Positions 1 through 12,498 are shown, counted from the first letter of the stretch. The stretch is DNA of 64,000 nt from Zygaena filipendulae (GCA_907165275.2 OU015664.1:3806001-3870000), one strand, 5' to 3'. Notes: generated from the sequence alone by a model not told the origin. A program made the numbers and translations.

Positions 1-254
1 TTAGTTGAAATTCATGGCTCGATTTAGAAACCATATTAAAGGGGCTCCGGTCCGGTATTTTCTGAGATATTCTATTTAAAATAGAAATCGTTGGAGAGAA
101 ATTAAAATAGGGTACAAAAGAGGTACAACAAGTAAAGACACGAAAACTACCAAAAACTGCCACTATTCGTAAATCTATTGAATTTTTTGATAAATCTAAA
201 TGTTATAGAATTATAGAATAACAATTTTTCGAACTCTATTTTACAATATATTAG

Positions 255-395
255 ATATTATAATTCTTTATACCATAAGTTGTAAATGTATTTTTTTTTT
301 TTTTGCAGTGAAAAAAATTCTTTGGTTACGAGGGAAAGACAGTTTTTGCGGCGTCTTATCTTAGCGTGGCGTGTTATGGTCATAGTGAATAAGGG
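255..395. repeat. MITE fragment, CACTATG family (copy 1)
   Basis: The right arm of the inverted-repeat element seen complete at 12831-13058. It shares the CATAGTGAATAAGGG terminus and the CGAGGGAAAGACAG inner block, in the opposite orientation. The left arm is not recognisable. The ORF overlapping it at 286-486 is chance. Confidence 0.5.
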
Positions 396-784
396 CCCTA
401 CACAAAGTTTTACTCCGAATAAATTAATTTGTGAAATAAGCTACAGATTTTTGACTAAATACTTCTTGAAATGTTTATATCCTTAACCTTGTAATTAATT
501 ATGATTGCCTTTGCCGCTCAGCCACTACCTAATTGCAAGGAATTAATTAACACAAATGAACTGTCCACCATCGCGGTTTGTTATGTCATAATTTTTGCAA
601 CCCACTGACGCGTTGTTAAATGTGTTTTCATAATAACATAATCCGTGTAACGTTTTTAATTTCCTTAGATCGTTATCGTACTACGTGTACTACATAAATG
701 TTTAAACAAATTATTTTCAACACGCCTTAGCCTGCGGACATAATTAACAACAGTTATTACCGAGAAAAGATTCGAGGTTGAACA

Positions 785-982
785 TCTAATATATAAAATT
801 CTCGTGTCACAATGTTCGTTCCCATACTCCTCCGAAACGGCTAGACCGATTTTTATGAAATTTTGTATGCATATTCAGTAGGTATGTCTGAGAATCGGAC
901 AACATCTATTTTTCATCCCCCTAAAGGGAGTTCCTGCGGGAATTCCGAAACTCACGCGGGTGAAACCGCGGGGCACAGCTAG
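785..982 (+). mobile_element. Helitron-like non-autonomous element
   Basis: Starts with TC after an A and ends in GCTAG before a T. This is the A^T insertion signature of Helitrons. A stem CGCGG-GTGAAA-CCGCG lies about 10 bases before the end. A sister copy with the same 5' half is at 3822-3990. Confidence 0.75.
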
Positions 983-2050
983 TGTTTCGGTAAAAACTAA
1001 TAAGTTATAATATGGACATAGATAAGCAATAGTGTGTTACCCACACTGGAAAAGTTTTGAGTAAATAAAAGTTTTAAAATTATAGCGCCATTTTGTGTTA
1101 ACATTTTTTATGCTCAATATTTAGTTACATATTTAATCAATGTAATAAGGTAAACACATAGTTAAAAAACGTAACGTAACGTTCTCTAACTCTCAATAAA
1201 TCGTTCTGAATCAATAACTTAATTTTGTGGGTTAACATGTTATTGCTTATCTGCGTCCATAGAAAAGTCGAAATTTTTGTTAGCATTGGTATAGGTATCA
1301 ATGGAAAACAAGATCTGAAAAACTATATGATTAGATTTTGGTTCACGGAATATGATTCTTACAAAGGTTAAAAACTACTAATGCCTTCCTTTAGGTAGGC
1401 ACGTAATACAAATTGTAACAATATTTATGTAACGTCAAATACGACTTGAACAAAACCCACTGGGTTTTTGTAGCTGGCCTGACAATGAGTAAAATACGAG
1501 ATACCTACTAGTAAATAAATAAAAGAGTGTTTTTTGTTCATCTATTTGGCTTTCACAGCGCAGCCCAAAAACATATTTTTCACATTGCGGGGGAGTTGGT
1601 ATCTTAATGCATTATTCCTGAATCCTGAGCGATATAGTCCACGTGGGTGAAACTGCGACCAATAAAATAAAATTAATAGACCTTACCGATAAACTACGGG
1701 TTACACAACTTTATTAAAGTGCTTTATTTATTTGAATCTTTAGTAAGCAGTGAGTAAGCAGTTATTGCCCACACACAGTAGAAAACATATTTACAAAAAC
1801 ACAAAAACATATGGATAAGTACAATGAGGTGACCTATATTCCTTATACGAGGTTCTTGTGTTTATTTGCGTAAATTTTAGCACTGCTACTTAATAATTAG
1901 GTAATTTGAAACTCGATTACTGTTTGCCTTATTGGGGCACAGTAGGTAACATCTGCTGCAAATAAAAGTCAGAAAGTTTCTCATTTTTTTTTTTTTTCGT
2001 TTTTTTGAATTTTATTATTTTAAGTTCCAATCCTTACGCATGTAAATGTT
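983..2050. other. AT-rich intergenic DNA, nothing assignable
   Basis: No gene, splice-supported exon or clear repeat is visible here, nor in 1-254 or 396-784. A short GTGGGTGAAACTGCG word near 1641-1655 may be a worn Helitron 3' end. Confidence 0.5.
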
Positions 2051-2257
2051 GTGGCCACATCAGACAATTGGTCAATTCATGATGTGGCCAGTCATTCCAT
2101 GAAATGGTGGAATTTCATGAAATGGTGGGACACATCATAAATTATCGAATACGTATCACCATATTTTGTCTTTGTGGCCGACCATTTTATAAAAATCATA
2201 CTATTTCATGAAATGGCCGGCCACATCACGAAATGGCCAATTCTTAAATGTGGCCAC
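2051..2257. mobile_element. MITE with long imperfect inverted repeats (GTGGCCACAT ends)
   Basis: The outer ends GTGGCCACAT (2051) and ATGTGGCCAC (2248-2257) are perfectly inverted. About 57 bases of each arm pair at roughly 80 percent. Each arm also carries an internal GATGTGGCC and a CATGAAAT block. There is no coding potential. A target duplication is not obvious. The ORF at 2174-2404 overlaps the right arm by chance. Confidence 0.6.
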
Positions 2258-3821
2258 GACATAGAAACTGAAGAAAACACTCGGTTTGTTTTCGATATTC
2301 GAAGGATCACTTTGAAAATAAGTAAGTATAGGTACTTATTACCTATATTTGGATTCTTAACAAAAAAACCTATCAGGGTTCATAATTCTATACGCCTTAG
2401 GTGAAAAGGGCAAATTTGGCTAAAACACTGAAAGGGAACAGCTATTTGAGACTTGAGAATAATATAGAGCTTGTAAACAAAGGAAGCCCGTCAGAACTCA
2501 CCCGCTGCGATGGACGTTAGAATAATTTATCGACAGTCACAAAGCTCGTCACGTAAGTAATCCTATTACGATCCGTTTTACTCCTACTTACTTTAGGTTG
2601 TCGTTGACACGAAATTATGGGCGTAAACAGGAGTTGTATAGTGTATACACCAGTCGGGAACATTTTTAGGTGGAAAAAAAAAAACTTTACCTAGGACAAC
2701 CGATGTTCAGCTAAGTTTGATTTCTTGGCGTTTTGGATCTAGATTTAAATCTCAGCTCAGACGAAATAAAAACTTTTTATTTCGTCTGAGAAAGAAAAGA
2801 AATAAAGAAAATCATAAACGAAACAGCGCTGTATTATAATTTGTAACAGAACTTCCGTTCTCGAAACTTAAGTAATTTTATACCCACTTAAAAATCGACC
2901 TAAAAGGATATAATAGCCAATAAAATAATTAAGTTTTTTTGTAATTACGTCTCTACTATATGTATAATATAAGGTATCCGAAAAAAAAGTTAATATCTGA
3001 ACTTTAAATTGTTAGAACGAAGTTCTTTATCGTAGGGTACGGATGGGAGTAAATTCATTTTCAGTCACGGCGTCATACGGATTACGGTTGCTCTAGGGAA
3101 AAACCAAAGCAACTGTAATTTTTTTTTTCGAAATAAGTTTTTTTGTATTTTTGCCTCTTTTACATAACGAACTCAGTTCAATATGTAAAAAAATTTCATT
3201 CTAACCAAGTGTTCCACGATACTCACGCGTTTTTTATATTAAAAGTTGTAATTAAAACAATCTTTTTGTACAACTCATAATAGGTAGGTATTTGCAAAAT
3301 AAAAATTTCGGCTTTCATCAATATCCTCATATTTTTTGTGACAGAGTTATGGTGAAATAAATAAAAAAAACAAGCTCACTATACCTTAACGTATAGTTTA
3401 AAGGAAACTCATAGTAATCCCAAAGGTTATATCACTGATACAATCAAACTCAATCTTCATTCACAAACACGAGGAATTTCATTTCTTTTCCTTTTTTTCC
3501 CTCTTTGAAATTAGATTAACAGAAGAAAGGAGTGTCCAACGTCGCGTTTTCCCCATGGAATGAATCAAATAAGTAAGTACTTTGGTGCGTGACAGACATT
3601 TGTTAACCGCCCAATATTGATAGCCACATAAAAACGACATTAGCCAACGTTCTTATAGTAAATGAGAATAACTATATAGGTATCCCTTTTAAACTCATTC
3701 CAATTCAAAAATTCTTTATTATAATAGGTATAGGTTGGTCCAATCACTTATTATATTATCTAATCTTCACAGCAGAAACCAAGAACTAAATTGGACCCTC
3801 TACTAAGTAGATTATAGATTA
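2258..3821. other. Intergenic DNA with one perfect hairpin
   Basis: No gene recognised. The only structured object is the 17-bp hairpin at 2756-2790, listed separately. The rest is AT-rich with homopolymer runs. Confidence 0.5.
2756..2790. repeat. Perfect 17-bp inverted repeat with a 1-nt loop
   Basis: The left arm CTCAGACGAAATAAAAA (2756-2772) is the exact reverse complement of 2774-2790, separated by a single C. Such near-loopless palindromes can arise by fold-back synthesis. No link to a known element is seen. Confidence 0.8.
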
Positions 3822-3990
3822 TCTAATATATAAAATTCTCGAGTCACATTGTTCGTTCCCATACTCCTCCGAAACGGCTTGACCGATTCTCATGAAATTT
3901 TTTATGCTACTATCTATTTTTCATCCCCCTAAAGGGAGTTCCTGCGGGAATTCAAAAACTCACGCGGGTGAAACTGCGGGGCACAGCTAG
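3822..3990 (+). mobile_element. Helitron-like non-autonomous element
   Basis: Same subfamily as 785-982: TCTAATATATAAAATTCTCG start, CCCCCTAAAGGGAGTTCC middle, and the GC hairpin plus GCTAG end. The flanks are A and T. It is shorter because of an internal deletion. Confidence 0.75.
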
Positions 3991-4291
3991 TAACACAAAT
4001 TAAGCGCTTGGACATTATCACACAGCGGCATCTGGTGTGAAACTAAGCAAACCTTGTGATATGGGTGCCAGACAAATGCACAAAAAAAACAAATACAGAA
4101 ATACTTTTTAGTAATAATTAAGATGTATAATAAACACTCAAACTTACAATCAGAGTAAACACCGATTTTCGTCACTTATATTAGGTATATCGTGTCGTGA
4201 TGTGGTGCTTCTCTAAGCATACTAAATGTATGAAATCCATGTAGGTACTTCTGTCGCGATTCGGCACATGAGTGTGTTTCCGCCTTAAATT

Positions 4292-4370
4292 TTTACTCTA
4301 ACGTGGGGATCGAACGCGAGACTGGCTTCGCAAGCAGTTTTGCTTGCTATTACACTAACGTCCAACAGTG
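4292..4370 (-). repeat. Possible tRNA-derived SINE fragment
   Basis: On the - strand a B-box-like GTTCGATCCCC follows a TTAGTGTAAT A-box-like stretch and a TTGCTTGCGAAG middle. This resembles the tRNA-derived head of lepidopteran SINEs. It is short and degenerate, so the call is tentative. Confidence 0.3.
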
Positions 4371-4746
4371 CTGTTACTACTATAGTAGGTATTATATTAT
4401 CTGTGGTGCTCTCAAATGTTACGTATAAAGGTTCTTCTATATCATCAGACATTGAGCTTGCCAGACCCGTTTCGTTCCAGACACGTGCCAGGGCAGAAAT
4501 GTGGACAGAAACCAACAGACACCGTTTATTTACAAAAGACGTCTGCACGGTTCCGATGTTCTATTCATACTGCTCGACATGTAGCAGACAGACCGACCGC
4601 GAGACAAATATTCTTCCCGCAAATATTCTTTCCTACTGGCCGGGCACGGCGCGTGTCTTTCGACGTCTGCGCAGCCATGTTACGATAGATATAATTACGT
4701 TTATACGCACTGTATCTATATAATATAGAACTAGATTCGCCCTGTG

Positions 4747-4768
4747 CGCGAGCTGCGAGCAGCTCGCG
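4747..4768. repeat. 10-bp perfect hairpin inside the 4.4-5.9 kb element
   Basis: CGCGAGCTGC, then GA, then GCAGCTCGCG. This GC-rich hairpin lies just before the first internal direct-repeat copy. Confidence 0.75.
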
Positions 4769-4790
4769 AGGCTTGGTCGCCCTGTGCCCG

Positions 4791-5124
4791 GTTGCCCCCC
4801 ATTGACCTCTATTTGTTCGAGCACCCCCCACCTGACTCTTTTAGTTTCGGAGATAATCGAGTTTGAATTTTGTTCGGCGGCCATGATTTTTTCCGCCATT
4901 TTGAAAAAAAGTTTCACTATTGAAATTTGCCCAAGGTGTGGATCAAACTTTGTAAGTAACAGTTTTACTTTTGATGGATAGTTTCGGCGGGCAGTCAACT
5001 CACTACCTGATGAGGAGCAGGAATCGAAGATGTCAAGGTTTTCCCACAATCACAGAAACCTCCTTTCCACATCTTAAAGACATTATATCGACCTAGAGAT
5101 GCTCCTTCTGGGAGAACAATTATG
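4791..5124. repeat. Internal direct repeat, copy 1
   Basis: Starts GTTGCCCCCCATTGACC and ends GGGAGAACAATTATG. It aligns with 5457-5796 over its length, with scattered substitutions and a small indel near the start. This suggests an old segmental duplication within the transposable element. Confidence 0.75.
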
Positions 5125-5456
5125 CTTAACTTTTTTTCGTCAGCCATTTCAAATCCGTCCGCCATCTTGGAATTATTTATATCCCGATAGAAGAAGATAG
5201 TGCACCACCAACTGTACAAATTTTTTTTCAATACCCACGGCCGATAGTTTCCGAGCCAGGGCCGAAACAATTTCCCCATACAAACAACTAATGTTCGGCG
5301 GCCATCTTGAAAAATGACGCAATCGAAAAACTGATTCGATATTCGGCATCAGTGACCCCAAAAACCCCCGGACGCCGAACCTCACCCGGATCGGATCAAC
5401 TTTTTTTTCGGCCGCCATTTTGAATCCGCCATTTTGGATTTTTACCACGCCAAGCG

Positions 5457-5796
5457 GTTGCCCCCCATTGACCTCTATGACATTTGTTTGAGCACCCCCT
5501 ACCTGACTCTTTTAGTTTCGGAGATAATCGAGTTTGAATTTTGTTCGGCGGCCATGTTTTTTTCCGCCATTTTGAAAAAAAAGTTACACTATTGAAATTT
5601 GCCCAAGGTGTGGATGAAATTTAGTTAGAAACGTTTTCACTTTCGATGGAAAGTTTCGGCGGGCAGTCGACTCACTACCTGATGAGAAGCAGGAATCGAA
5701 GATGTCGAGGTTTTCCCATAATCACCGAAACGTCCCCTCTACATGTTCCATACATTATATCAACCTAGAGATGCTCCTTCTGGGAGAACAATTATG
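5457..5796. repeat. Internal direct repeat, copy 2
   Basis: The second copy of the block at 4791-5124. The intervening 332 bases hold additional GGCGGCCATCTTG-type words. Confidence 0.75.
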
Positions 5797-5889
5797 TCAA
5801 TGAGTGAGTGGTAATCCAGCTTTATATATTATAAAAATAATAATAATATTTTGTCCACGAAACGTGTCTGGCACGCTCTGCAATGTCTG

Positions 5890-7194
5890 TAGATATAAAC
5901 TGACCTTAATAAATCAACTATACAGTGTAATGTAATACAAAATATAACGCAGTAGAAGCACATAGTTCCCACCTTCAGTCTTGTTATTCTTAAACTTTAC
6001 AATTAGTTCAATGCGTAAAGTGTAAACAAACTATCTATTTTTAAACTCGACTTTAGCAAGAAGAAAAAGTAATTAGAACCTAAATAAGATAAAATAAAAG
6101 TTAGAGTCCGTCGTGGAAATTTTCTGAGGTACGAAGTGCGCTATGTTAAAGTTTGAACTCTGATAAGTGGACTTGTAAGCTGATTGGGTCGAAACTTCGA
6201 AAGCGATAACTGAGGACGACGCAGAAACTATACCTACGTAGCTAGGTATTTACCTACTCCTACAAGTGAAATATTCACACTATTTCTATTATGGACCTTT
6301 ACCCAAACAAAACTATCAAAAATATCACCTACCCTATACAAGTTATGAGTAAACACACGTACAAATTAAACTATTTACGTCCGCACTCAGTGTCGTTATA
6401 ATGATAACTTAATTTTAAATAAAGAATTTAAAAACAAAACTCATTAAATAAAATTTAGTTATTAACATTAATTTAATGAACGTCTCTGAGTGCGGCGGTA
6501 AAATTAAGTAATCATTAAAACGACTCTGCCGTTAGTGACTTAAGTTTATGAAAGTAAAATCTAAGTAAGTACTTCATTAATTCCAGTATAGTGGCGATTT
6601 TATGCTATCTCTATTCTTATTGGATAGGAGAAAAATTTTAATTTCGAATATTTAGGCTGGTGATTATCATAAAAAATTATGAATCCCTTTGATTGCTGGT
6701 TGATGAAATTTCTAAATAAAAGTATGGCGGAAGATGAACTTATACCCACTTTCTTTTACTTAACACTTCTCTTAAATCCAACTAATTAATATTCATCAAG
6801 ATGTTATTGCAGCTCTATTATGGTTGTTATTGGGTTAATGGGTTTGATAAGATACCTACGACATGCGAATATTTGCGATAGCTGTACCTATTGTGTTCGT
6901 CTGCCTCAAGCTTAAAACTAATTATATCCGTTTCCTATGGCTTTTCCAGGATTCCCTCAGAAATTCCGTGTCGATTCAGAAATAGATGTGCGCCAAATTT
7001 TATACAAATCCCTTAAACCATTTATGGGTGCAGATATTAGGTACATTAATGTATAAACAATTTAAATCATTGGTGATATAGTAAGAAACCAATAACTTCA
7101 GAAACTGTCACGTTTTGGCAAACGTGTGTAATTGTGTATACCTATAGTTATTAGTGAACTACAAAATCCGATATCTAGCGGTAAAATATAGCTT
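5890..7194. other. AT-rich intergenic DNA
   Basis: No gene or clear repeat is seen. Clusters of TACCTAC/GTAGGTA words occur near 6230-6260. Confidence 0.5.
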
Positions 7195-7250
7195 CTAGCT
7201 GTGCCCATGGTTTCACCCGTGTGAGTTTCGGAACCTCCGCAGGAATCTTC
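7195..7250 (-). mobile_element. Helitron 3'-end fragment
   Basis: CTAGCTGTGCCCATGGTTTC reads as the - strand Helitron end with its hairpin. The match fades after about 55 bases. Confidence 0.55.
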
Positions 7251-9861
7251 AATGTTTTTATTGCAAACACAAAAAAAAGTAACTATTCAAATTGGTCAAG
7301 AGTAAGGCACGGAAATTGATTTTTATGTTGGTATAGTTATAGATAATAATAATAAAAGATAGCTGTATCTACGTGTTGCGAACATTGTCACGGTGTCCAA
7401 TATCAGTGGGGGACTATCTAATAACGTGGTTGTAATACAAATAACCTAAGCGAGGTCGTATTATTGATGTCAGAGTCCGCCATATTCATTGTCGCGGTGC
7501 GGTGGAGTCGGGACCGAGGGGTTAATTTTGACAACCCTAAGTTTGGTAGTCGATAATACGTCTTGCGTAGCTTGAAAGTCTTTATGTGGAATAAGTCAAA
7601 CTAGATATTTTTATTAGTTTCAACGTTTCAACAGATACCATAAAAGTGCTAAAGTTGTGTAGGTACCTAGTATTGAAATATTGTCAGCTTTTGAGTGAAA
7701 AGTATGAAACATATCTACCTACTGACTTTTTATGACTTTTCAAGCAAAGTAAGGAATTAATATTACAATTCATATATTGTATTTCTGTTAATTTTAAGTT
7801 TTAGTTTTTATTATTTTACAAGTTAACTTTGTATTGGCAACTTCTTTATGAAGAAAATAATAAAATATTGCAATTATTGCAATTTAAAAATATACACGAA
7901 TTAAAAGTTGATTCATCCAAAATTGAATAAAAAAAAGTTGTAGAGAAAACCCTGAAATATTCTCTGTATATTAGATATTATTTTATGTAACGATATATTA
8001 AATATTATATTGTTATATTTTGAGGACTTTATTATTAAATCAATTTTATTTGAATAACTGACTCCGTAATATAGTAATGCAACTGAAAAAGTATCCGTAA
8101 TTTTTTTCCAGCTTTCATTTCCAATTTTGATAAAATATTTTCTCTATATTATAATATTTAGTAGCTCGTGATATTTGATGCTTATGAAATTCTTTTGAAG
8201 AGTATTTTAATCATAATTATCAGTCAGCACCAGTGCACTGTTGCTTTTTAATTCAGTTTTCAATGAATTTTCGGTATTTATTTTCTGCGTTGCCAACTCT
8301 GACGAAGCAAATCGAACTCAAAAATTTAAAGTGTCAAAAAAATGGACGATGAATTGTTAAAAAAAACTTAACGCGATTCTTTTTTTTTTTCACGTGACAC
8401 TTTCACACGCAGCAAAGGACGCGATCGATCCGCTGTAAGAGCGTGGACGTAATATTGGAGGTATGGGCCAAAGATTCAAAGCTCGATGAGCATTGAATAA
8501 ATAACACGGCGACACTTGTTTGTTTTTGATACGATTTCCAAGGAACGTCCCCGTCCGACCATTCTCTTCCAAATAGTAAATCAAGCGAAGGGCCCGAATG
8601 ATATGCCTTCCGTATTTTCCGTTTGGTCGCCCTCCTTTTCGTTTGCTTATCTAAACAGTAAACACGTTAGTGTGTTGGTATTTCTTTTTCTATTCGATTT
8701 TTTCAGTTAGTTGTCACTTTATTTATTTATTTTTGATGGAGTTGTATCGTAGGTATGTCGACTTACGACGTAACATCTTTGCCTTTTTAAAAGGTCATTA
8801 TAGTAACGAGAGAGACGAATGTTTAGACGTTTGTTAAATTGAAAGTATGGTTAAAAAAACATAAACTCTCTTAACATAATATTTTATTGATGTGGACAAA
8901 AAAGAGGTAGGTATGCAGGTATAATTATGTAGTCACGACACCGCAAGATAAGGATGGTATGGATTAGTGAGTAAAAACAAGTGGTTTTATCACATTTTTC
9001 AGTATAATAATATGAGTGTAAGCTTATGAAACACAGATTATAACGTCCTATTTTATTCTATAGGTTCGATAGAGAAATATGTATTTAATATAAATTTGAA
9101 ATAATACCTAATCTCCTGAGATGAATGAGAGAAAAAAGGGTTTAAAACTTGTAATGTGTATTAGTATCGTAGTTAGAAATAAATAGAAAAGCTTTAGTGA
9201 GAAAATTAATTTAAACCTTCATTAAATAGACAAAACAGAAATCGTTGATTTAAGGCAAAATTCTATTTCAATTTATGTAAACCAATCCAAAAGGACTCCT
9301 TCTCATCAATTTAACTGCTACCGAATATCGAAGAGTTTATAGAATGCGATAGCTTTGATCATATTGGGCTTTTTGTAAAAAAAATATATAATTATATCTC
9401 ATTTTTACTTTTAGTACCTACAGCAACAGACCGATCATGATAATGAAGTTATTAACGTATATAAGGTTTGTTTTAACAAATTAATCTGGTTTTTTAGGTG
9501 AAATTTATTTGAGCACGGAAGCAAAATATTTGTATTACGTCATGGTATATTTTTTCGATATTTTTCCTTTATTTCCATTCGGCGCGTTTTTCTATCATTT
9601 TAAGGTTTAGCCTAAGTTGCTTTACCTATGTCCTATACCTATATACCGAGTAGCGAATAAGCTAGTAAAAATCAAGTAAGAGATTTTTTACGTTTCTCAA
9701 ACACGGCGTATTTAACAATATACCTAGGTAGATTCCATATTTTCCAACAGACTGGACTTAAAAAACGTTTCTCAACACCTGCGCGTGAAATTTAGGCTTA
9801 TAACCTAGGGATAGGGAAAGAAGAGAATAAGGGAAGGTAAGACGATAACTATGGGATTACA
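7251..9861. other. Intergenic DNA, no supported gene
   Basis: Only short unsupported ORFs occur (8390-8584 and 8516-8710 overlap on opposite strands). A somewhat GC-richer patch at 7440-7520 and the stretch at 8390-8640 could be conserved non-coding DNA. Nothing in the sequence itself identifies them. Confidence 0.4.
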
Positions 9862-10076
9862 TCCTACTTATTATGGGATATTATAAATGTGAAAGTATGG
9901 ATGTTTGGATGTTTGGATGTTTGTTACTTAATCACACAAAAACGGGTGAACTGGTTTGGATGAAATTTGGCATGCACGTTGTCAGGGGTACAGAGAAGGG
10001 CATAGGGTACTTTTTATCCCGGAATTCCCGCGGGAACTCAGAAATTACCGCGGGTGAAACTGCGGGTTGCAGCTAG
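9862..10076 (+). mobile_element. Helitron-like non-autonomous element
   Basis: Starts TCCTACTTATTATGGG. It contains a (GGATGTTT)3 microsatellite, the GTTGTCAGGGGTACAGAGAA core and GGAATTCCCGCGGGAACTC. It ends GCAGCTAG before T. The ORF at 9873-10076 is a reading of this repeat, not a gene. Confidence 0.75.
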
Positions 10077-10601
10077 TTAGAAATAAATTGAAATAGTATT
10101 ATGATAGTAAATAAAATGTTATCCTAACTAATATTATAAACAAAAGGGAATAAATAAAATTATATTATGATCCAAAATTGTTGCATTGTAATAAGAATAC
10201 ATTGCAAGCATTCCTCACATAATATAATATAAGGAAGGTAACGGAGCCCAGCGAAGGCGAGTAGGTATATGGTACCCGGATTGCCTATAAATTAAAAGCT
10301 TCCTTCTCGAGTCGTTTCTCCGAATACCTGGTATTCTCGGTGTAATAAGACGCCTCGTTTTCATAACCAAATATGTTCAAGTTTCTTAAGGCCATTTCCC
10401 GTTGGAATCATAAGAAAATGTATCTACCTATAGATACTTATATACCAAATGTTTTCTAGCAAGGTGTGTTAAACCTCATATTATATTATTTATTTGTTTT
10501 TCACATAAAGAGAAGATATTTATGAAATTGTTATGTTTATTTAGTTATAATATCACTCTAGATGCAAGAGAGTTGTGTAAAACAGAAATTATAGTTTTAC
10601 A

Positions 10602-10877
10602 TCCTTAATAATATTATAAATGTGAAAGTGAGTTTGTTTGTTTGTTTGCTCTGTTTGATACACTTTCACGGCTAAACGGCTTTACCGATCACGAAATTTT
10701 GCATAGGTCATACGTTGTCAGGGGTACAGAGAAGGACATACGCTACTTTATATCCTACCTACTATCTACATTTTATCAAGGGTAGGCACAGAAAACAATA
10801 TAGGGAGTAAGTACTTTTATCTCGGAATACCCGCAGGATCTCCGAAACTAAAGCGGGTGAAACCGGGGGAACAGCTT
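10602..10877 (+). mobile_element. Helitron-like element, diverged 3' end
   Basis: Starts TCCTTAATAATATTATAAAT with GTTTGTTTGTTTG runs and the GTTGTCAGGGGTACAGAGAA core. Its terminus reads GGGGGAACAGCTTTG in place of GCTAG. Confidence 0.65.
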
Positions 10878-10988
10878 TGATGATACAAGTCAAATTTGGA
10901 ATTCTGTTGGTCTAATTAGGGTTATACCTACATAAAATCGTACGATCACCACAAAAAACTAAAACATACATAGGTACAGTCGAACACA

Positions 10989-11017
10989 GAACCTCCTCCT
11001 TTTTTGAAGTCGGTTAA
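10989..11017 (-). repeat. Terminal fragment of the GAAGTCGGTTAA repeat family
   Basis: GAACCTCCTCCTTTTTTGAA followed by GTCGGTTAA. The same end recurs near 22875, 33232 and 33501. Confidence 0.55.
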
Positions 11018-11362
11018 AAATTATTAAAACGCAATGTAGGATTACCTGACGATATCGTTGATGAAGTCGTTTATGCTTTTTGCGGATGATCTTTTTAGAA
11101 TGGTACCGTTTCTTGGGCCTACGTTATTGATAGTAACTACAATTTTATCTTTTGCATTCAATTGAGTTGTGATTTGAAGCTATTTGAATAGGTACAAAAA
11201 GACTAAACAAGCAACATAGTAGATAATAGCTATCTAGGGCTTTACTTCCATTTGTTTATGTTAGGTATTGTAACTTTTGTTAAGTCTTATTTTTTATATT
11301 TCTATTAAAATTAAACATTTTTAAACACAATAACTATAAAATACTTTTGCTATTAGTTTTTA

Positions 11363-11672
11363 CTTGCTGTGCCCCGCGGTTTCACCCGCGTGAAAGGTTT
11401 ATATACAACTTTTTGTCCCGACATCCGATTTCAATGAAACAAAGCCTATATGTAGCTCCAGGCTAAGCTTAATCTACCTGAGAAAACCGCATGACAATCC
11501 GTTCAGTAGGTTCAGAGATTATCGTGAACAGACAGACAAACAGACAGACAGAAAAGAATTTTAAAAACTCTTTTTTTGTGCTCGGTTACGCTTCTTCTAT
11601 CGCCTCCGTCAATTTTTGTTAAAAATATTCAATGTACGAATCGCAGATTCTACTCTTTTATTATAGTATAGA
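11363..11672 (-). mobile_element. Helitron-like element, second subfamily
   Basis: On the - strand it starts TCTATACTATAATAAAAG and ends with the GC hairpin and GCACAGCAAG, where CAAG replaces CTAG. The interior holds CAGACAGACAAACAGACAGA and differs from the GTTGTCAGGGG subfamily, so two Helitron lineages share one 3' end. Confidence 0.6.
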
Positions 11673-12217
11673 TTTTATTAGATAGATAGATAATAAGGAG
11701 GCGTCACGCGTCATACTAATTGCGTAATATAGATAGACGTTACTGTTATAAACAGCGTTACCATTGTCATGTACGTTTTCAAAGTACGTAGCTTCTATTG
11801 CCCTTTAAATACGAACAGTCATTTGTCATTTGGGTTCGCATTCATTGCCGTTATTATCTCGAAATGTTCAATGTACTATTTCACATTATGAATGTATTCC
11901 AACAGCTCTAGCTCTACATAGTTCGTTATGTAACTGACAGCGCTCTGTTTAGCATATTTTCACAAAAGCGTGATTGAATTTCTCCAAATGCGCTTGGACA
12001 TTCGATTATTAATTAATATTGAAATTTCTTCGAGATAAACTGAACTTAGAAGGGGTCCGAAAGACTTTTATAACAAAAAAAGATAATGTGATCCGCTAGC
12101 GGGTCGACAAAATATGTTATGTTCTTTTTCTTAAATAAATAATTAAGACGAGATTTGAACACAAAATCCTTCAATACGTCCTCGTTTAATTTTACACCCT
12201 GTATATTTAAGTAAATA
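11673..12217. other. Intergenic DNA
   Basis: No gene seen. CTTCAATACGTCCTCGTTT at about 12169-12187, followed by TTACACCCTGTATA, matches a similar phrase at 41527-41572. Both may be old transposon scraps. Confidence 0.4.
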
Positions 12218-12498
12218 CTAGCTGTTCCCCGCGGTTTGACCTGCGTTTATTTTGGAGATCCCGCTGGGATTCCGGGATAAAAGTACCCTTTTCTGTACCC
12301 CTGACATATACTATGCGCAATTTATTCTAGTTTCACCCGCGCCAATTTCGGAGTCCCCCCGGGAATTCCTGGAAAATAAAGTATAGGCCCCTAACAATGT
12401 GTATGCTAAATTTTAGACGAACGGTTGAGCCGTTAAGGCGTGAAAGCGTTAAAAACAAGCAAACAGACAAGCTCACTTTCACATTTTTAGTATAAAGA
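12218..12498 (-). mobile_element. Helitron-like element with duplicated 3' module
   Basis: On the - strand it starts TCTTTATACTAAAAATG and ends CTAG. The TTTCACCCGCG...GAATTCC module occurs twice (12218-12300 and 12320-12375), as if one end was copied into another. Confidence 0.65.

Larger units (their letters stand above)
4446..5889. mobile_element. 1.44-kb inverted-repeat element with an internal direct duplication
   Basis: The left end begins CAGACATTG and carries TTGCCAGAC and CGTTTCGT. The right end (5857-5889) carries the same blocks inverted. The ends therefore behave as about 33-bp imperfect terminal inverted repeats. No target duplication is clear. The interior holds two direct copies of a 334-340 bp block (4791-5124 and 5457-5796) and repeated GCCGCCATTTTG or GCCATCTTG words. 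Overlapping ORFs on both strands look like chance readings of this repeat, because none has family motifs. A hAT-like origin is only a guess from the CAG start. Confidence 0.55.

Noticed and set aside
4285..5448. Cluster of overlapping ORFs of 65-138 codons on both strands
   Set aside because: They lie in the inverted-repeat element and its duplicated block, conflict with each other, and show no domain or splice context.
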